Assembly (NCBI GenBank): GCA_029256085.1
Contig: JAQSYP010000005.1
Coordinates: 157,637-221,636, forward strand
Direction of reading: 5' to 3'
From: Caryophanales bacterium
GTDB lineage: Bacteria; Bacillota; Bacilli; CAJFEE01
Length of the DNA stretch: 64,000 nt
Position 1 is the first letter of the stretch, and the number at the start of each line of letters is the position of its first letter. A program made the position numbers and the translations under genes. The notes beneath the pieces were generated by a model that was not told the DNA's origin, did no database searches, and worked only from the letters and a program-made list of their open reading frames with translations. Positions 29,101 through 36,544 of this stretch are shown piece after piece.

Positions 29101-30348
29101 AAGCTGAAAGTCGAATTTATAGATTTCAACATAATGGCTTTAGTTGAAGATACAATCAAATTGCACTCCTACTATGCTCAAGAGAAAAATATTGAACTCA
29201 ATTATTCAATATCATCATCAATTCCTGCGTTTTTAAAAGGTGATCCGAATAGAATTGCTCAAATTATAAATAATTTATTAAGCAATGCTATCAAGTTTAC
29301 CGAAAAGGGAGAAGTAAACCTTAATATAAGAAAGATTGAAACTAAAGAAAAAGACATCACGTTAGAATTTTCTGTTATTGATACTGGAATTGGGATATCA
29401 GAAGATAATATGGACAAGTTGTTTAAAAGTTTTAGCCAAATTGACGGATCATTTACTAGAAAAGTTGGTGGCACAGGACTAGGTCTAGCAATATCTAGAC
29501 AGCTAACGGATGTTATGGGTGGTAATCTTCTAGTTGAAAGTACACAAGGTGTTGGAAGTAAATTTTCTCTACAAATGAGCTTTAATACTGGACAAGAACC
29601 AGTGAGTATAAAAGATGATTTACAGGAAGTTTTTTATAGTTATTCAATTCTCGTAGCTGAAGATGATCCAGTTAATCAAATCGTGATCAAGAGGATGCTA
29701 GAAGAAAAAGGACATAACATTCAAATGGTTAATAACGGTTTAGAAGCTGTTGAAAAGTTTAAACAATTTAATTATGACCTTATATTAATGGATATAAATA
29801 TGCCAGAGATGAATGGAATTGAAGCTGCAAAAGAGATTAGGTCTCTTGGAGGTAATGGGTTAAATATTCCGATAATAGCTATAACTGCAAACGCACTTAT
29901 AGGAGATAGAGAAAGATTATTAAGCAATTCACTGGATGAATATATAACCAAACCAATTGATATGCAACATATGTTTAATACAATAAATAAAGTAATGAGT
30001 AAACATAATAATAATGTTAATATAGTTTTTAATGTTAAAGAGGATGGTAGTGTTGAGTTAAAAAATGATAATAGTGTACCTGCACAACTTGATAATGAAA
30101 AATTTAATGATTTAAAACAGTTAGTTTCCTTATTAATGGAACACATCCAATCATACGATCTTGAGCAACTAGAAAGAATAGTAGGGAAAATAAAAAAGTT
30201 ATCAGATTTAATGGATCTTGAAGAAATAAAAACTTTGGCCTTTAGAGCTGAATTGTCTCTTAGAAGAATGAAAATTGATGAGTTTATAAAATACTTAGTT
30301 AATATTTACGAGGAATTTAAAATATTAGAAGAGTCACTGGGAATGTAA
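26179..30348 (+). CDS. Large cytosolic multi-PAS hybrid histidine kinase of module B
   Basis: A 1389-residue paralogue of the kinase at 17093 with the same order: about seven PAS-like segments, HisKA (His919 in SHEIRTP), HATPase_c ([16 protein letters not shown]), receiver (Asp1205 in [11 protein letters not shown]) and an HPt-like helical end. The second PAS again carries the cysteine set Cys194, Cys204, Cys210, Cys213 with identical spacing, so the site is under constraint. In the HPt-like end the position of the usual His is Gly1336. The catalytic motifs are intact, so the kinase should be active although cheA has gone from the module. The ATG follows AAAGGTGG. The preceding gap 26038-26178 has only a weak GAGA/TCTC hairpin. 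Confidence 0.92.
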   Translation: MIHKFHKNSLNTSLTSVLSSIGDGVIVTEINGEISFLNSKAEELTQWKLEEVFTKYFNEIFPIFNIETDEECSNLINHVVKTKEPTIIDKNYLMITKNREKLYINANITPLTNEEGVITGVIIIFRDTKTIRELELALKNEEQNFKNIFDSSPVGIFIVNEDFVIQKTNDKALEYINANNNEVFGKVFGKGIGCGYSNNNERGCGSVSNCEECSIFLAITKALNEGGNTKEFVVSKILTHGNLDRKVWFKVSTIPRVIGDSKHVIVILIDITDIKKREQEILESRDYYLNILENFPYYSWKIDEHGNVVYLDKRWSEYTGIPIEESLGHGWLRVVHPNDIKLATNILEKAVKEQKPYEVFIRFLNKDGNYRTFLCINRALYDESKKFNGFIGMAEDITDKIAAQEGSNRYQILSKRTNEIILFYDEFGWIIDCNDAALDKYGYTREEFIKLNIRDLRIDSTLVDSYIQKAIKEGLFLETEHIKKSGVTFPIELSAQVAEFNGNKGIVCIIRDITDRKQSEKTLNEREEKFRLIFENTTDGLLLIEVINNTLGEILEVNDSACKMFGFSREEFLSKTMNLNEVDFQHNSVIETKINKTYNSMIDIETINHVFELNGKQVILKIVRNITSKKQIEAEILESKAKYQSLFLNMNDGFALLKILRDDVGTPKDLEYLEVNSSYETIFNVGSKNLKRIKLSDHVPTDSIKIINLIRKFYQKDKNLQDLNIGELYSEDIGKWLLISAYKPAMGTIAMIVKDITDEKLAQSKLMKSEEKYHSLFLNMHGGFAYCEIIKNSEGLTTDLKFIEVNKPFLNITKKSSSEIIGNSLCELFPESIVDLKDHIVSFGKIAENPGQKEEMELFFRRSKTWQSISIYSPEKDYVAFVMRDITERKLSEIKLKRAKEEAEYANRVKSEFLANMSHEIRTPLNGMMGMIDLTLLSDLTEDQKENLDTAKVCANSLLNVINDILDFSKLEAGKLKVEFIDFNIMALVEDTIKLHSYYAQEKNIELNYSISSSIPAFLKGDPNRIAQIINNLLSNAIKFTEKGEVNLNIRKIETKEKDITLEFSVIDTGIGISEDNMDKLFKSFSQIDGSFTRKVGGTGLGLAISRQLTDVMGGNLLVESTQGVGSKFSLQMSFNTGQEPVSIKDDLQEVFYSYSILVAEDDPVNQIVIKRMLEEKGHNIQMVNNGLEAVEKFKQFNYDLILMDINMPEMNGIEAAKEIRSLGGNGLNIPIIAITANALIGDRERLLSNSLDEYITKPIDMQHMFNTINKVMSKHNNNVNIVFNVKEDGSVELKNDNSVPAQLDNEKFNDLKQLVSLLMEHIQSYDLEQLERIVGKIKKLSDLMDLEEIKTLAFRAELSLRRMKIDEFIKYLVNIYEEFKILEESLGM

Positions 30349-30362
30349 AGGAGTTGTAATAA

Positions 30363-30767
30363 TTGAGGATATTGATTGCTGAGGATGATCTAACTAGTAG
30401 AAAATTTCTTCTAAAGTACTTCTCGAAATATGGTGAAGTAGATGTAGTAATTGACGGATTAGAAGCACTTGATGCGTATGCTTTATCAATGAAAGATAAA
30501 AGGCCATACAATTTAATCTGTCTAGATGTGATGATGCCGAAAGTAGATGGGATAAAAGTATTAAAGGCAATAAGAGACTATGAGAAACAACATAAAATAT
30601 TGGCTGAAAATAAAGCGAAAATAATAATGATAACAGCTTTAGCCGATACTCAGTACGTTAATGATGCGTTTGGTATGGGGTGCGAAGCTTATATTCCTAA
30701 ACCAGTGGATCTTAAAAATTTAAAAACCGTTATGACAAAGTTAAATATTTTAGTAAAAGAAAATTAA
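30363..30767 (+). CDS. Stand-alone receiver-domain response regulator (module B)
   Basis: A 134-residue single receiver, paralogous to 21329-21724: ILIAEDD, phosphoacceptor Asp in LICLDVMMPKVDG, MITALAD and IPKPVD. TTG start behind AAGGAG, 15 nt after the hybrid kinase. Unlike in module A it is not followed by cheY; the SANT/HTH gene comes next. The conserved kinase-receiver-SANT/HTH order in both modules supports a functional link between the three. Confidence 0.9.
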   Translation: MRILIAEDDLTSRKFLLKYFSKYGEVDVVIDGLEALDAYALSMKDKRPYNLICLDVMMPKVDGIKVLKAIRDYEKQHKILAENKAKIIMITALADTQYVNDAFGMGCEAYIPKPVDLKNLKTVMTKLNILVKEN

Positions 30768-30789
30768 ACAAGAAAGAGGGTGGTTTGAT

Positions 30790-31359
30790 TTGAGATACGT
30801 ATCTTACGAGTTGCAAGTTATAAAAGAATTCATCGGCAATGAACCTATATCATCAATAGCTAAAAGATTAAACCGCTCTCCAATTGGTTTAGAAATGAAA
30901 ATTAATCGTTTGGGACTAGCTAATACAAAGTCATTCAGTGGAATGATGACGGCAGGAGAATTTGCAAGAATATTAAATATTGAAAGAAACACGATTATGG
31001 GATGGATTAGTCGTCATGGATTAGAATCGAAGAGAAGGATAACGAGGCATAAGCGTAAATTTACTTTCATTGAAATTGAAGTGTTTTGGAAGTGGGCAAA
31101 GCAAAATAAAGAGAAAATTGATTTCTCTAAATTAGACGTAAATGCTCTTCCTCCAGAACCAGATTGGGTCCAAAGTGAGAGAGGTGTGGAGAAGACTATG
31201 AAGATTTATAAGAGTTGGACAACAAAAGAAGTAAAGATTTTAATAGAACTAGCTGAGAAAAAGACTTATAAGGAAATTGCTAGTCTTTTAGGTAGAACTC
31301 CATACTCTGTAGAAAAAAAGTATAGTAGATTAAAAACTACAACTCAAGTAAAAGGTTGA
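30790..31359 (+). CDS. Putative DNA-binding protein with SANT/Myb-like ends and a central HTH (module B)
   Basis: A 189-residue paralogue of 22167-22727. Conserved blocks are the N-terminal ISSIAKRLNRSPIGLEMKIN, the central MMTAGEFARILNIERNTIMG with WISRHGL and RHKRKFTFIEIE, the linker LPPEPDWV and the C-terminal SANT-like WTTKEVKILIELAEKKTYKE with LGRTPYSVEKKYSRLK. The DNA-contact-like helices are the best conserved parts, which suggests both proteins read similar sites. TTG start; AGAGGGTGG upstream. No terminator is visible before the family A repeat that follows. Confidence 0.75.
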   Translation: MRYVSYELQVIKEFIGNEPISSIAKRLNRSPIGLEMKINRLGLANTKSFSGMMTAGEFARILNIERNTIMGWISRHGLESKRRITRHKRKFTFIEIEVFWKWAKQNKEKIDFSKLDVNALPPEPDWVQSERGVEKTMKIYKSWTTKEVKILIELAEKKTYKEIASLLGRTPYSVEKKYSRLKTTTQVKG

Positions 31360-31382
31360 GTTTGGATATTATTACACACTCA

Positions 31383-31552
31383 CAAAACTGCTCGCTTTCC
31401 GCGGGCACGGCCTCAGGCTATTTTTGCAAGTTTACTTGCAAAAATGGATTTTTGGCTCGTGCTGTTCCCGCTGGAGACGAGCAGTTTATCCAACTTGAGA
31501 TAATCTAACTGTCTATTTATTAAAAGGACTTGGTTTTTTTAACCAAATCAAG
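31383..31552. repeat. Family A composite palindromic repeat, copy 2
   Basis: Core 31383-31488: AAAACTGCTCG on the left pairs with CGAGCAGTTT on the right, with the inner TTTTTGCAAG / CTTGCAAAAA stem and GGCTCGTGCTGTTCCCGCTG as in the other copies. A degenerate right flank (AAAAGGACTTGG) starts at about 31523. Confidence 0.85.
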
Positions 31553-31555
31553 TGG

Positions 31556-32233
31556 TTATTCAATTACAAACTCACTTGTAACCTCCGCCTTTACAGTTAG
31601 TGAACCGGGCTGTACAGGGGAAGCAACATTTTTCGCAACAAATGCTTCTGCATTATACAGTAAAGGTTGAACTGGTGAAACAGTAGTTTCTCTTACTGAT
31701 ATTGGTACCATGTTAATGTTGACGTTAAGAGAGTTTGCAATAATTTGAGCTTTTTCCTTTGAATTTAATACCGCGTTTGTTAAGGCTATATTATATAAAT
31801 CATCCTCATTTGATACTCCAAAAGTTATGCTATCAACCCTATTTAATCCGACAGCTGTTGTAGCGTTTATTAATGTACCGATTTTGTTTAGATTATCAAC
31901 AGTCACACGAAACATGTGAACTACTTGATATCCTCTAAAAATATTTTGTCCTTCTTTATAATCGTATTGCGGAGAAATATTATATGATATAGTTACTAAA
32001 TCTTCTTTTTTAATTCCTTCATATTGTATGATATTAACTACTTCATTTGTTATTAAGGAATTTTTCTTTTGCGCCTCCTCAACATTTGGATCTTCAGTAA
32101 CGATTCCTAGAACAATGTCTGCTTTATTTGGGACACTTGTTATACTACCTTCACCTGACACAATTATCGTCCTTTTACTACTATTGCTAATGTTATGAAT
32201 TGGTTGGTTATTTGGAAATAAGTATCGATTCAT
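31556..32233 (-). CDS. SIMPL-domain (DUF541) protein
   Basis: A 225-residue SIMPL-family protein: RTIIVSGEGSITSVPNKADI at the start of the domain, GIVTEDPNVEEAQKKN, YNISPQYDY and YQVVHMFRVTVDNLNKIGTL, ending with the conserved VKAEVTSEFVIE. No signal peptide or membrane segment is visible; the N-terminal about 20 residues are polar. Family members are linked loosely to stress signalling or the cell envelope; no precise role is known. It is divergently placed from the EFR1 gene. The ATG at 32233 follows AGGTGGG. Confidence 0.88.
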   Translation of the reverse strand: MNRYLFPNNQPIHNISNSSKRTIIVSGEGSITSVPNKADIVLGIVTEDPNVEEAQKKNSLITNEVVNIIQYEGIKKEDLVTISYNISPQYDYKEGQNIFRGYQVVHMFRVTVDNLNKIGTLINATTAVGLNRVDSITFGVSNEDDLYNIALTNAVLNSKEKAQIIANSLNVNINMVPISVRETTVSPVQPLLYNAEAFVAKNVASPVQPGSLTVKAEVTSEFVIE

Positions 32234-32387
32234 TTTTAGCCCACCTTTTATAAAAATATCTTCAATATCTTATTCGAATAGCCCAAAAAAAGTAACTAAA
32301 AAAATACTTTTATTGTTCAACTTTTAAATGTGTTCTAACTCCTTGTTTTTGTATAATTAAGCTATAAAAATTACTAGGAGTATTTTT

Positions 32388-33158
32388 ATGAAAATATTAA
32401 TTAATTATTTTAGTGGAACTGGAAATACAAAGTTTGTTGCGGACAAGTTTGCGGAAGCATTTTTAACAGAAGAATATTCAGTAGAATTATTTTCAATGGA
32501 AGATAGAGACTTATCAAATGCTGATTGTGATCTATTAGTTCTTGGATTCCCGAAATTCTATGGTTATGTACCTTTATTCTATCTAGATTACGTAAAAGAA
32601 ACTTTAAATCAATCAAAGGATACTAAAAAAGTTATAATGTTTTGTACAGAATCTGGTGGAACTTTAACGAGTTTTACTGAGTTTATTGAAATATTAAATG
32701 ATAAAAATTATGAAACTGTTTGGGCAACTAGCATAATAATGCCTAATAATTACCTTATAAAAAGTAATTATGAACCTACACCTGTCTTAGTTACTGAAGA
32801 TAGAATTAATAAAATCTTTTCAACAGTAAAATATATTGTTGATAATGTAATTGGTAATAACACCCATATAGAAACTGCTGATGAGGAGAAAGCCTCTAGA
32901 GCTAGAGCCATGGCTTATGGTTTAAAAGAAAAAGCAGGTATGATAGCGGCCGGATATTCTGTAGACTCTTCATGTGACTTCTGTGATGATTGTGTACGCG
33001 TTTGTCCAACTTCGGCAATTTTAAAAGTAGAAGGTAAATATGTTTTCACTGAGAGTTGTATAAACTGTGTAAGATGCGTAAATATATGTCCATCAAATTC
33101 AATTACTTATAATGGATATAAACCTCCACAATATAATAGACTGATGATTAAAGGATGA
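32388..33158 (+). CDS. EFR1-family flavodoxin/ferredoxin fusion protein
   Basis: A 256-residue redox protein. The flavodoxin-like N-terminal half starts ILINYFSGTGNTKFVADKF, with the phosphate-binding loop SGTGNT; the C-terminal part has two 4Fe-4S motifs, CDFCDDCVRVCP and CINCVRCVNICP. It should move electrons between FMN and iron-sulphur clusters in the cytoplasm; the partner is unknown. The type is typical of anaerobes and fermenters. A consensus -10 TATAAT at 32352-32357 precedes it. The ArsC-like gene starts 5 nt later, so they are co-transcribed. Confidence 0.88.
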   Translation: MKILINYFSGTGNTKFVADKFAEAFLTEEYSVELFSMEDRDLSNADCDLLVLGFPKFYGYVPLFYLDYVKETLNQSKDTKKVIMFCTESGGTLTSFTEFIEILNDKNYETVWATSIIMPNNYLIKSNYEPTPVLVTEDRINKIFSTVKYIVDNVIGNNTHIETADEEKASRARAMAYGLKEKAGMIAAGYSVDSSCDFCDDCVRVCPTSAILKVEGKYVFTESCINCVRCVNICPSNSITYNGYKPPQYNRLMIKG

Positions 33159-33163
33159 ATTAG

Positions 33164-33508
33164 ATGAAACCATTATTAATAGAGTATCCACCGTGTGGAA
33201 GTTGTAAGAAAGCTAAAAAGTACTTAAATGAAAGTAATATTGATTTTGAAACTAGGCATATAGTTGAAAATACACCTACTGAAGATGAACTACTTAAATG
33301 GATAGAACTTAGCGGTCTAGAGCCAAAAAAGTTCTTTAATACTTCTGGAAAAAAGTACAAAGAACTTAATCTTAAGGATAAAGTTAAAAACATATCAAAC
33401 CCTGATGCAGCAAAACTATTATCGAGTGATGGTATGTTAATTAAAAGACCAATCTTTTTAATAGATGATAAAGTCTATGTAGGATTTAAAGAATACTTCA
33501 ATATATAA
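33164..33508 (+). CDS. ArsC/Spx-family thioredoxin-fold protein
   Basis: A 114-residue member of the arsenate reductase-like family: MKPLLIEYPPCGSCKKAKKY carries a CxxC (Cys11, Cys14), followed by the ArsC-type FFNTSGKKYKEL and the conserved LIKRPIFLIDDK. It resembles YusI/YfjU-type proteins more than true arsenate reductases or Spx; the C-terminal region needed for Spx-RNA polymerase binding cannot be judged by eye. It is translated right behind the EFR1 gene, suggesting a thiol or redox role. Confidence 0.88.
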   Translation: MKPLLIEYPPCGSCKKAKKYLNESNIDFETRHIVENTPTEDELLKWIELSGLEPKKFFNTSGKKYKELNLKDKVKNISNPDAAKLLSSDGMLIKRPIFLIDDKVYVGFKEYFNI

Positions 33509-33510
33509 AC

Positions 33511-33538
33511 AAAAGCCCGTCCAATTTAACGGGCTTTT
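33511..33538 (+). terminator. Terminator between the ArsC-like gene and the convergent cotX-like gene
   Basis: Perfect 10-bp stem AAAAGCCCGT / ACGGGCTTTT with an 8-nt loop; T- and A-rich on both sides, so it can serve both strands. Confidence 0.85.
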
Positions 33539-33546
33539 ACTTATTT

Positions 33547-34023
33547 CTATAATTCTATTACAGCTATTAATGCGATTAATAATTGAAGTACTAAGTTTAA
33601 ATTTACAGCTACTTGAGCATCAATTGTTGTAACTACTACAGTATTAGAGTTTTCAATTATAGTTTTTTGTCTAGTTATTTGTTTGATGTTTGCTTTTTGA
33701 ATTAACTCTTGGGTAATTGATCTAGCAGCTGCTTCGTCATCAAGAACAATTAATAAGATTATTAATATTACAGCTTGAATTACAGCTTGTAGATTTAATG
33801 CAACTTTTACATCAGTTGTAGTTACAGTAACACCAACAGAGTTTCTAATGCAGACAATCTCCTCAGACAATTGGTATGCGTTTGACCCTTGACCGATAAA
33901 TTGAGCAATTGTGCCATCTAGTGTAGGTTCTAAATCAAAAACATCGTTACCTACTTGTGGATTACATAATGATATTGGTAAATAACCATAACCATTAGGA
34001 TTAAATATATATCCTTCACACAT
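33547..34023 (-). CDS. Spore coat protein of the CotX/CotV family
   Basis: A 158-residue protein with two tandem CotX-type repeats, VGVTVTTTDVKVALNLQAVI (about 64-83) and NTVVVTTIDAQVAVNLNLVL (about 127-146), each followed by a hydrophobic helix. CotX/V proteins build the insoluble outer coat of spores. The first about 50 residues (with Cys2 and Cys20) are not part of the repeat. The ATG at 34023 follows AGGAGG. It lies just after the gene at 34290, in the same direction, so the pair is probably one mother-cell operon. Confidence 0.85.
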   Translation of the reverse strand: MCEGYIFNPNGYGYLPISLCNPQVGNDVFDLEPTLDGTIAQFIGQGSNAYQLSEEIVCIRNSVGVTVTTTDVKVALNLQAVIQAVILIILLIVLDDEAAARSITQELIQKANIKQITRQKTIIENSNTVVVTTIDAQVAVNLNLVLQLLIALIAVIEL

Positions 34024-34071
34024 TTTTCTTTCCTCCTAAAATATTAAATGAAATTATCTAGAGATAATTTC

Positions 34072-34290
34072 TTACTCCTTAGTTTCTTTCGCTTCAGAAG
34101 TAGTTGTGATAACAGCGTTCTTTTCTAACAGTTCGTTAACTTGGAGTTTTAGTGATTCTACTGTTTCTTTTATCAATGCTTTTTCACTGTCGCTAACATT
34201 CTTAAGTGAAGGCTTAACATTGTGTTTTTTAAATACATTTGAAACTATTAATTCCATTAATTTACTTGTTGCGTTGTTTAATTCGCTCAC
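34072..34290 (-). CDS. Small helical protein, probable spore coat-associated
   Basis: A 72-residue hydrophilic protein predicted helical (LMELIVSNVFKKHNVKPSLK, then a heptad-rich EKALIKETVESLKLQVNELL) with a polar tail. I do not recognise a defined family. The neighbouring CotX-type gene 48 nt downstream suggests a coat role; that is inference from position. GTG start at 34290 with AAGGAGG upstream; the ATG between them runs into TAG. Confidence 0.6.
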   Translation of the reverse strand: MSELNNATSKLMELIVSNVFKKHNVKPSLKNVSDSEKALIKETVESLKLQVNELLEKNAVITTTSEAKETKE

Positions 34291-34502
34291 TACATAAACC
34301 TCCTTTTAATTACTGGTACACTCATAACATATGTGAAAATAACTATCATGCTTAGACCCTTGTCCATTAGATTTGAAAAATAGTAATAAAACACAGAAAG
34401 AATGTTATCAGCAAAAAACATATTTACTAATTTAATAGAAATTGTGATAAAATAGTGACAAGACAAAATTGTTGTTTACAAAACGGTATGGGGGAAATTT
34501 TA

Positions 34503-36197
34503 ATGAAAAGGGCAAAGTTTGGTATATCAGCAAAATTTAATATTCTAGTAGTTACAGTGTTACTTGTCTTAGCTATAGTAAATTGCATAGTAATTAAGAT
34601 TAAAGTTACTGAATCAATTGAAAAAGCTGCGCTTGAGAAAGCAAAAACAGACCTAGTATTATCATACGAAACTGTTGATAAATGGGTATCTGGTGACTGG
34701 AAATTAGATGGAGATAAGTTATATAAGGGTGAAACTCTTATCAACGATAACTTCGATATAGTTGACCGAATTGCCAAAATTACTGGTGGTACAGTAACTA
34801 TCTTTAGAGAAGACACTCGTGTAACTACTAATGTAGTATTAGATGGAAAAAGAGCAGTCGGTACACAAGCAAATCCAGCTGTAGTCGATCAAACAATTAA
34901 AAAGGGCGAGAAATTCTATGGCGAGGTAGATGTAGCTGGACATAAATATCAAACAGCTTACATGCCAATCAAGGATGCAAGTGGTGCAATAATTGGTATG
35001 TTCTACGTAGGAGCTTCACAAGGTTTAATTGATGAGTTAGTAGGTTCGTTATTATTCCAAATGATAATTATATTAATAGTTTTATCTGCGATAGCAAGTT
35101 TAGTAGTCTATGTATTTACTTCAAGATTTAAAAAGCGTTTAGATAAGGTTGCATCAGCATTGGAATTCGCTGGTCACGGAGATTTTACACATGACGTTGT
35201 TGATAATACAGGTGATGAAATTTCTAGCTTAGCTGACAGCTTTAAAAATATGCGTAATGAAATGAAAGAACTTTTAAATGCAGTTAAGGTTTCGTCTGAA
35301 GAAGTCTCATCATCTTCTGAGGAATTAAGTGCTATTGTTGATGAAACATCTAGTGCTACTGATTCTATTGCGAACTCTATTACTGAAATAGCTAGCTCGA
35401 CTGACGAACAAGTTAACCATTCAGAGATGGTCAAAGAATCTGTAAGTAATATAAATGGTCAAATTATCAAAATTTCTGACCTTTCTAATGAAGTAAAGAA
35501 AGCTTCAGTCCAAAACGCAGTTAAAGCACAAAAAGGTAGCGAAGTAATCGAACTAACAATAAAGCAAGTAGGTTTAATTCATGATAAGACTAGTAATACT
35601 TCTAAATTAGTAAACAGTCTTGGGAACAAGTCAAAAGAAATTGGTAAAATTATCCATATGATAACTGAAATTGCTGGCCAAACGAACTTACTAGCTCTAA
35701 ATGCTGCGATTGAAGCAGCAAGAGCAGGTGAACACGGCAGAGGTTTTGCTGTAGTTGCCGATGAAGTTAGAAAGCTTGCCGAACAGTCAAGCCAATCAGC
35801 AAGTCAAATTAGTAGCTTAGTTCAAGAAATCCAGAAGGACATCGAGTTATCTGTTTCATCTATGTCAGAAGGTGCTTCTGCAATTGATGAAGGTATAAAT
35901 CTAGCTTCAAATGCTGGAGAATCATTTAAATCAATTCAAGTTTCTATCAATGACGTATCTAATCAAATAGATGACGTTTCTGAATTTATCAAAGACATTA
36001 ATGGTTCAGTAGCTAGTATGACAAAAGTTATAAATGAAACTGCTGAAATAGTTGAGCAAAATGCATTATCTACACAAAATGTGGCAGCATCAGCTCAACA
36101 ACAAAATGCTTCTGTTGAAGAAATTGCTGCAGCAGCGAACGAATTAAGCCAATTGGCAGATAACTTACAGGATATGCTAGGTAAGTTCAAAGTTTAA
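34503..36197 (+). CDS. Chemoreceptor 4 with Cache sensor
   Basis: A 564-residue receptor: TM1 (about 11-30), extracellular Cache_3/Cache_2-like sensor (about 35-175; [20 protein letters not shown], then [20 protein letters not shown]), TM2 (about 183-205), HAMP, and a signalling tip [20 protein letters not shown] with [21 protein letters not shown]. That tip differs from receptors 1-3 and matches the class used by the main Bacillus chemotaxis system. It ends at GKFKV with no pentapeptide tail. I chose the ATG at 34503 (GGGGGAAA upstream); the GTG at 34455 has no ribosome site. A GATAAAAT at about 34446 is a plausible -10. Confidence 0.92.
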   Translation: MKRAKFGISAKFNILVVTVLLVLAIVNCIVIKIKVTESIEKAALEKAKTDLVLSYETVDKWVSGDWKLDGDKLYKGETLINDNFDIVDRIAKITGGTVTIFREDTRVTTNVVLDGKRAVGTQANPAVVDQTIKKGEKFYGEVDVAGHKYQTAYMPIKDASGAIIGMFYVGASQGLIDELVGSLLFQMIIILIVLSAIASLVVYVFTSRFKKRLDKVASALEFAGHGDFTHDVVDNTGDEISSLADSFKNMRNEMKELLNAVKVSSEEVSSSSEELSAIVDETSSATDSIANSITEIASSTDEQVNHSEMVKESVSNINGQIIKISDLSNEVKKASVQNAVKAQKGSEVIELTIKQVGLIHDKTSNTSKLVNSLGNKSKEIGKIIHMITEIAGQTNLLALNAAIEAARAGEHGRGFAVVADEVRKLAEQSSQSASQISSLVQEIQKDIELSVSSMSEGASAIDEGINLASNAGESFKSIQVSINDVSNQIDDVSEFIKDINGSVASMTKVINETAEIVEQNALSTQNVAASAQQQNASVEEIAAAANELSQLADNLQDMLGKFKV

Positions 36198-36212
36198 TAT
36201 TTAAATTACAAC

Positions 36213-36255
36213 GGTGAAATTAGCGGAGAAGAGTCGCTAATTTCACCTTTTTTTA
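36213..36255 (+). terminator. Terminator after receptor 4
   Basis: Long stem GGTGAAATTAGCG / CGCTAATTTCACC with a 9-nt loop and a T7 run. Confidence 0.85.
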
Positions 36256-36261
36256 GCTAGT

Positions 36262-36360
36262 AGGAAAGTATAAACTTTGACTAGTTCATACTTTCCTAAC
36301 GCATAAGTGCACTACGGCTCTGGCGTCGCCTTAAAGGCTCGGCAATCGCCGAGTTTTCTT
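36262..36360. repeat. Family B palindromic repeat, copy 2
   Basis: Matches 14608-14713: GGAAAGTATAAACTTTGAC with AGTTCATACTTTCC, then ACGCATAAGTGCA, CTACGGCTCTGG and GGCAATCGCC followed by GAGTTTTCTT. The rest of the gap 36361-36544 has a TTCGACA at 36385-36391 (Spo0A-box match) and a TATAAT-like -10 near 36448. Confidence 0.8.
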
Positions 36361-36544
36361 TATTGCAGAAAATCCGATATATTTTTCGACAAGCAGGAAA
36401 TAAAGTAGCACTTAAAACTTACAATCATAAACATCTGTGAATTTTAATATAATTTAAGTGACATAGTATTTGGACATGCGTTAATTTAACGAGGGTTTTA
36501 TATAAAACTGATTGCAAAATTTAATAATCAATTCGGAGGTAACT

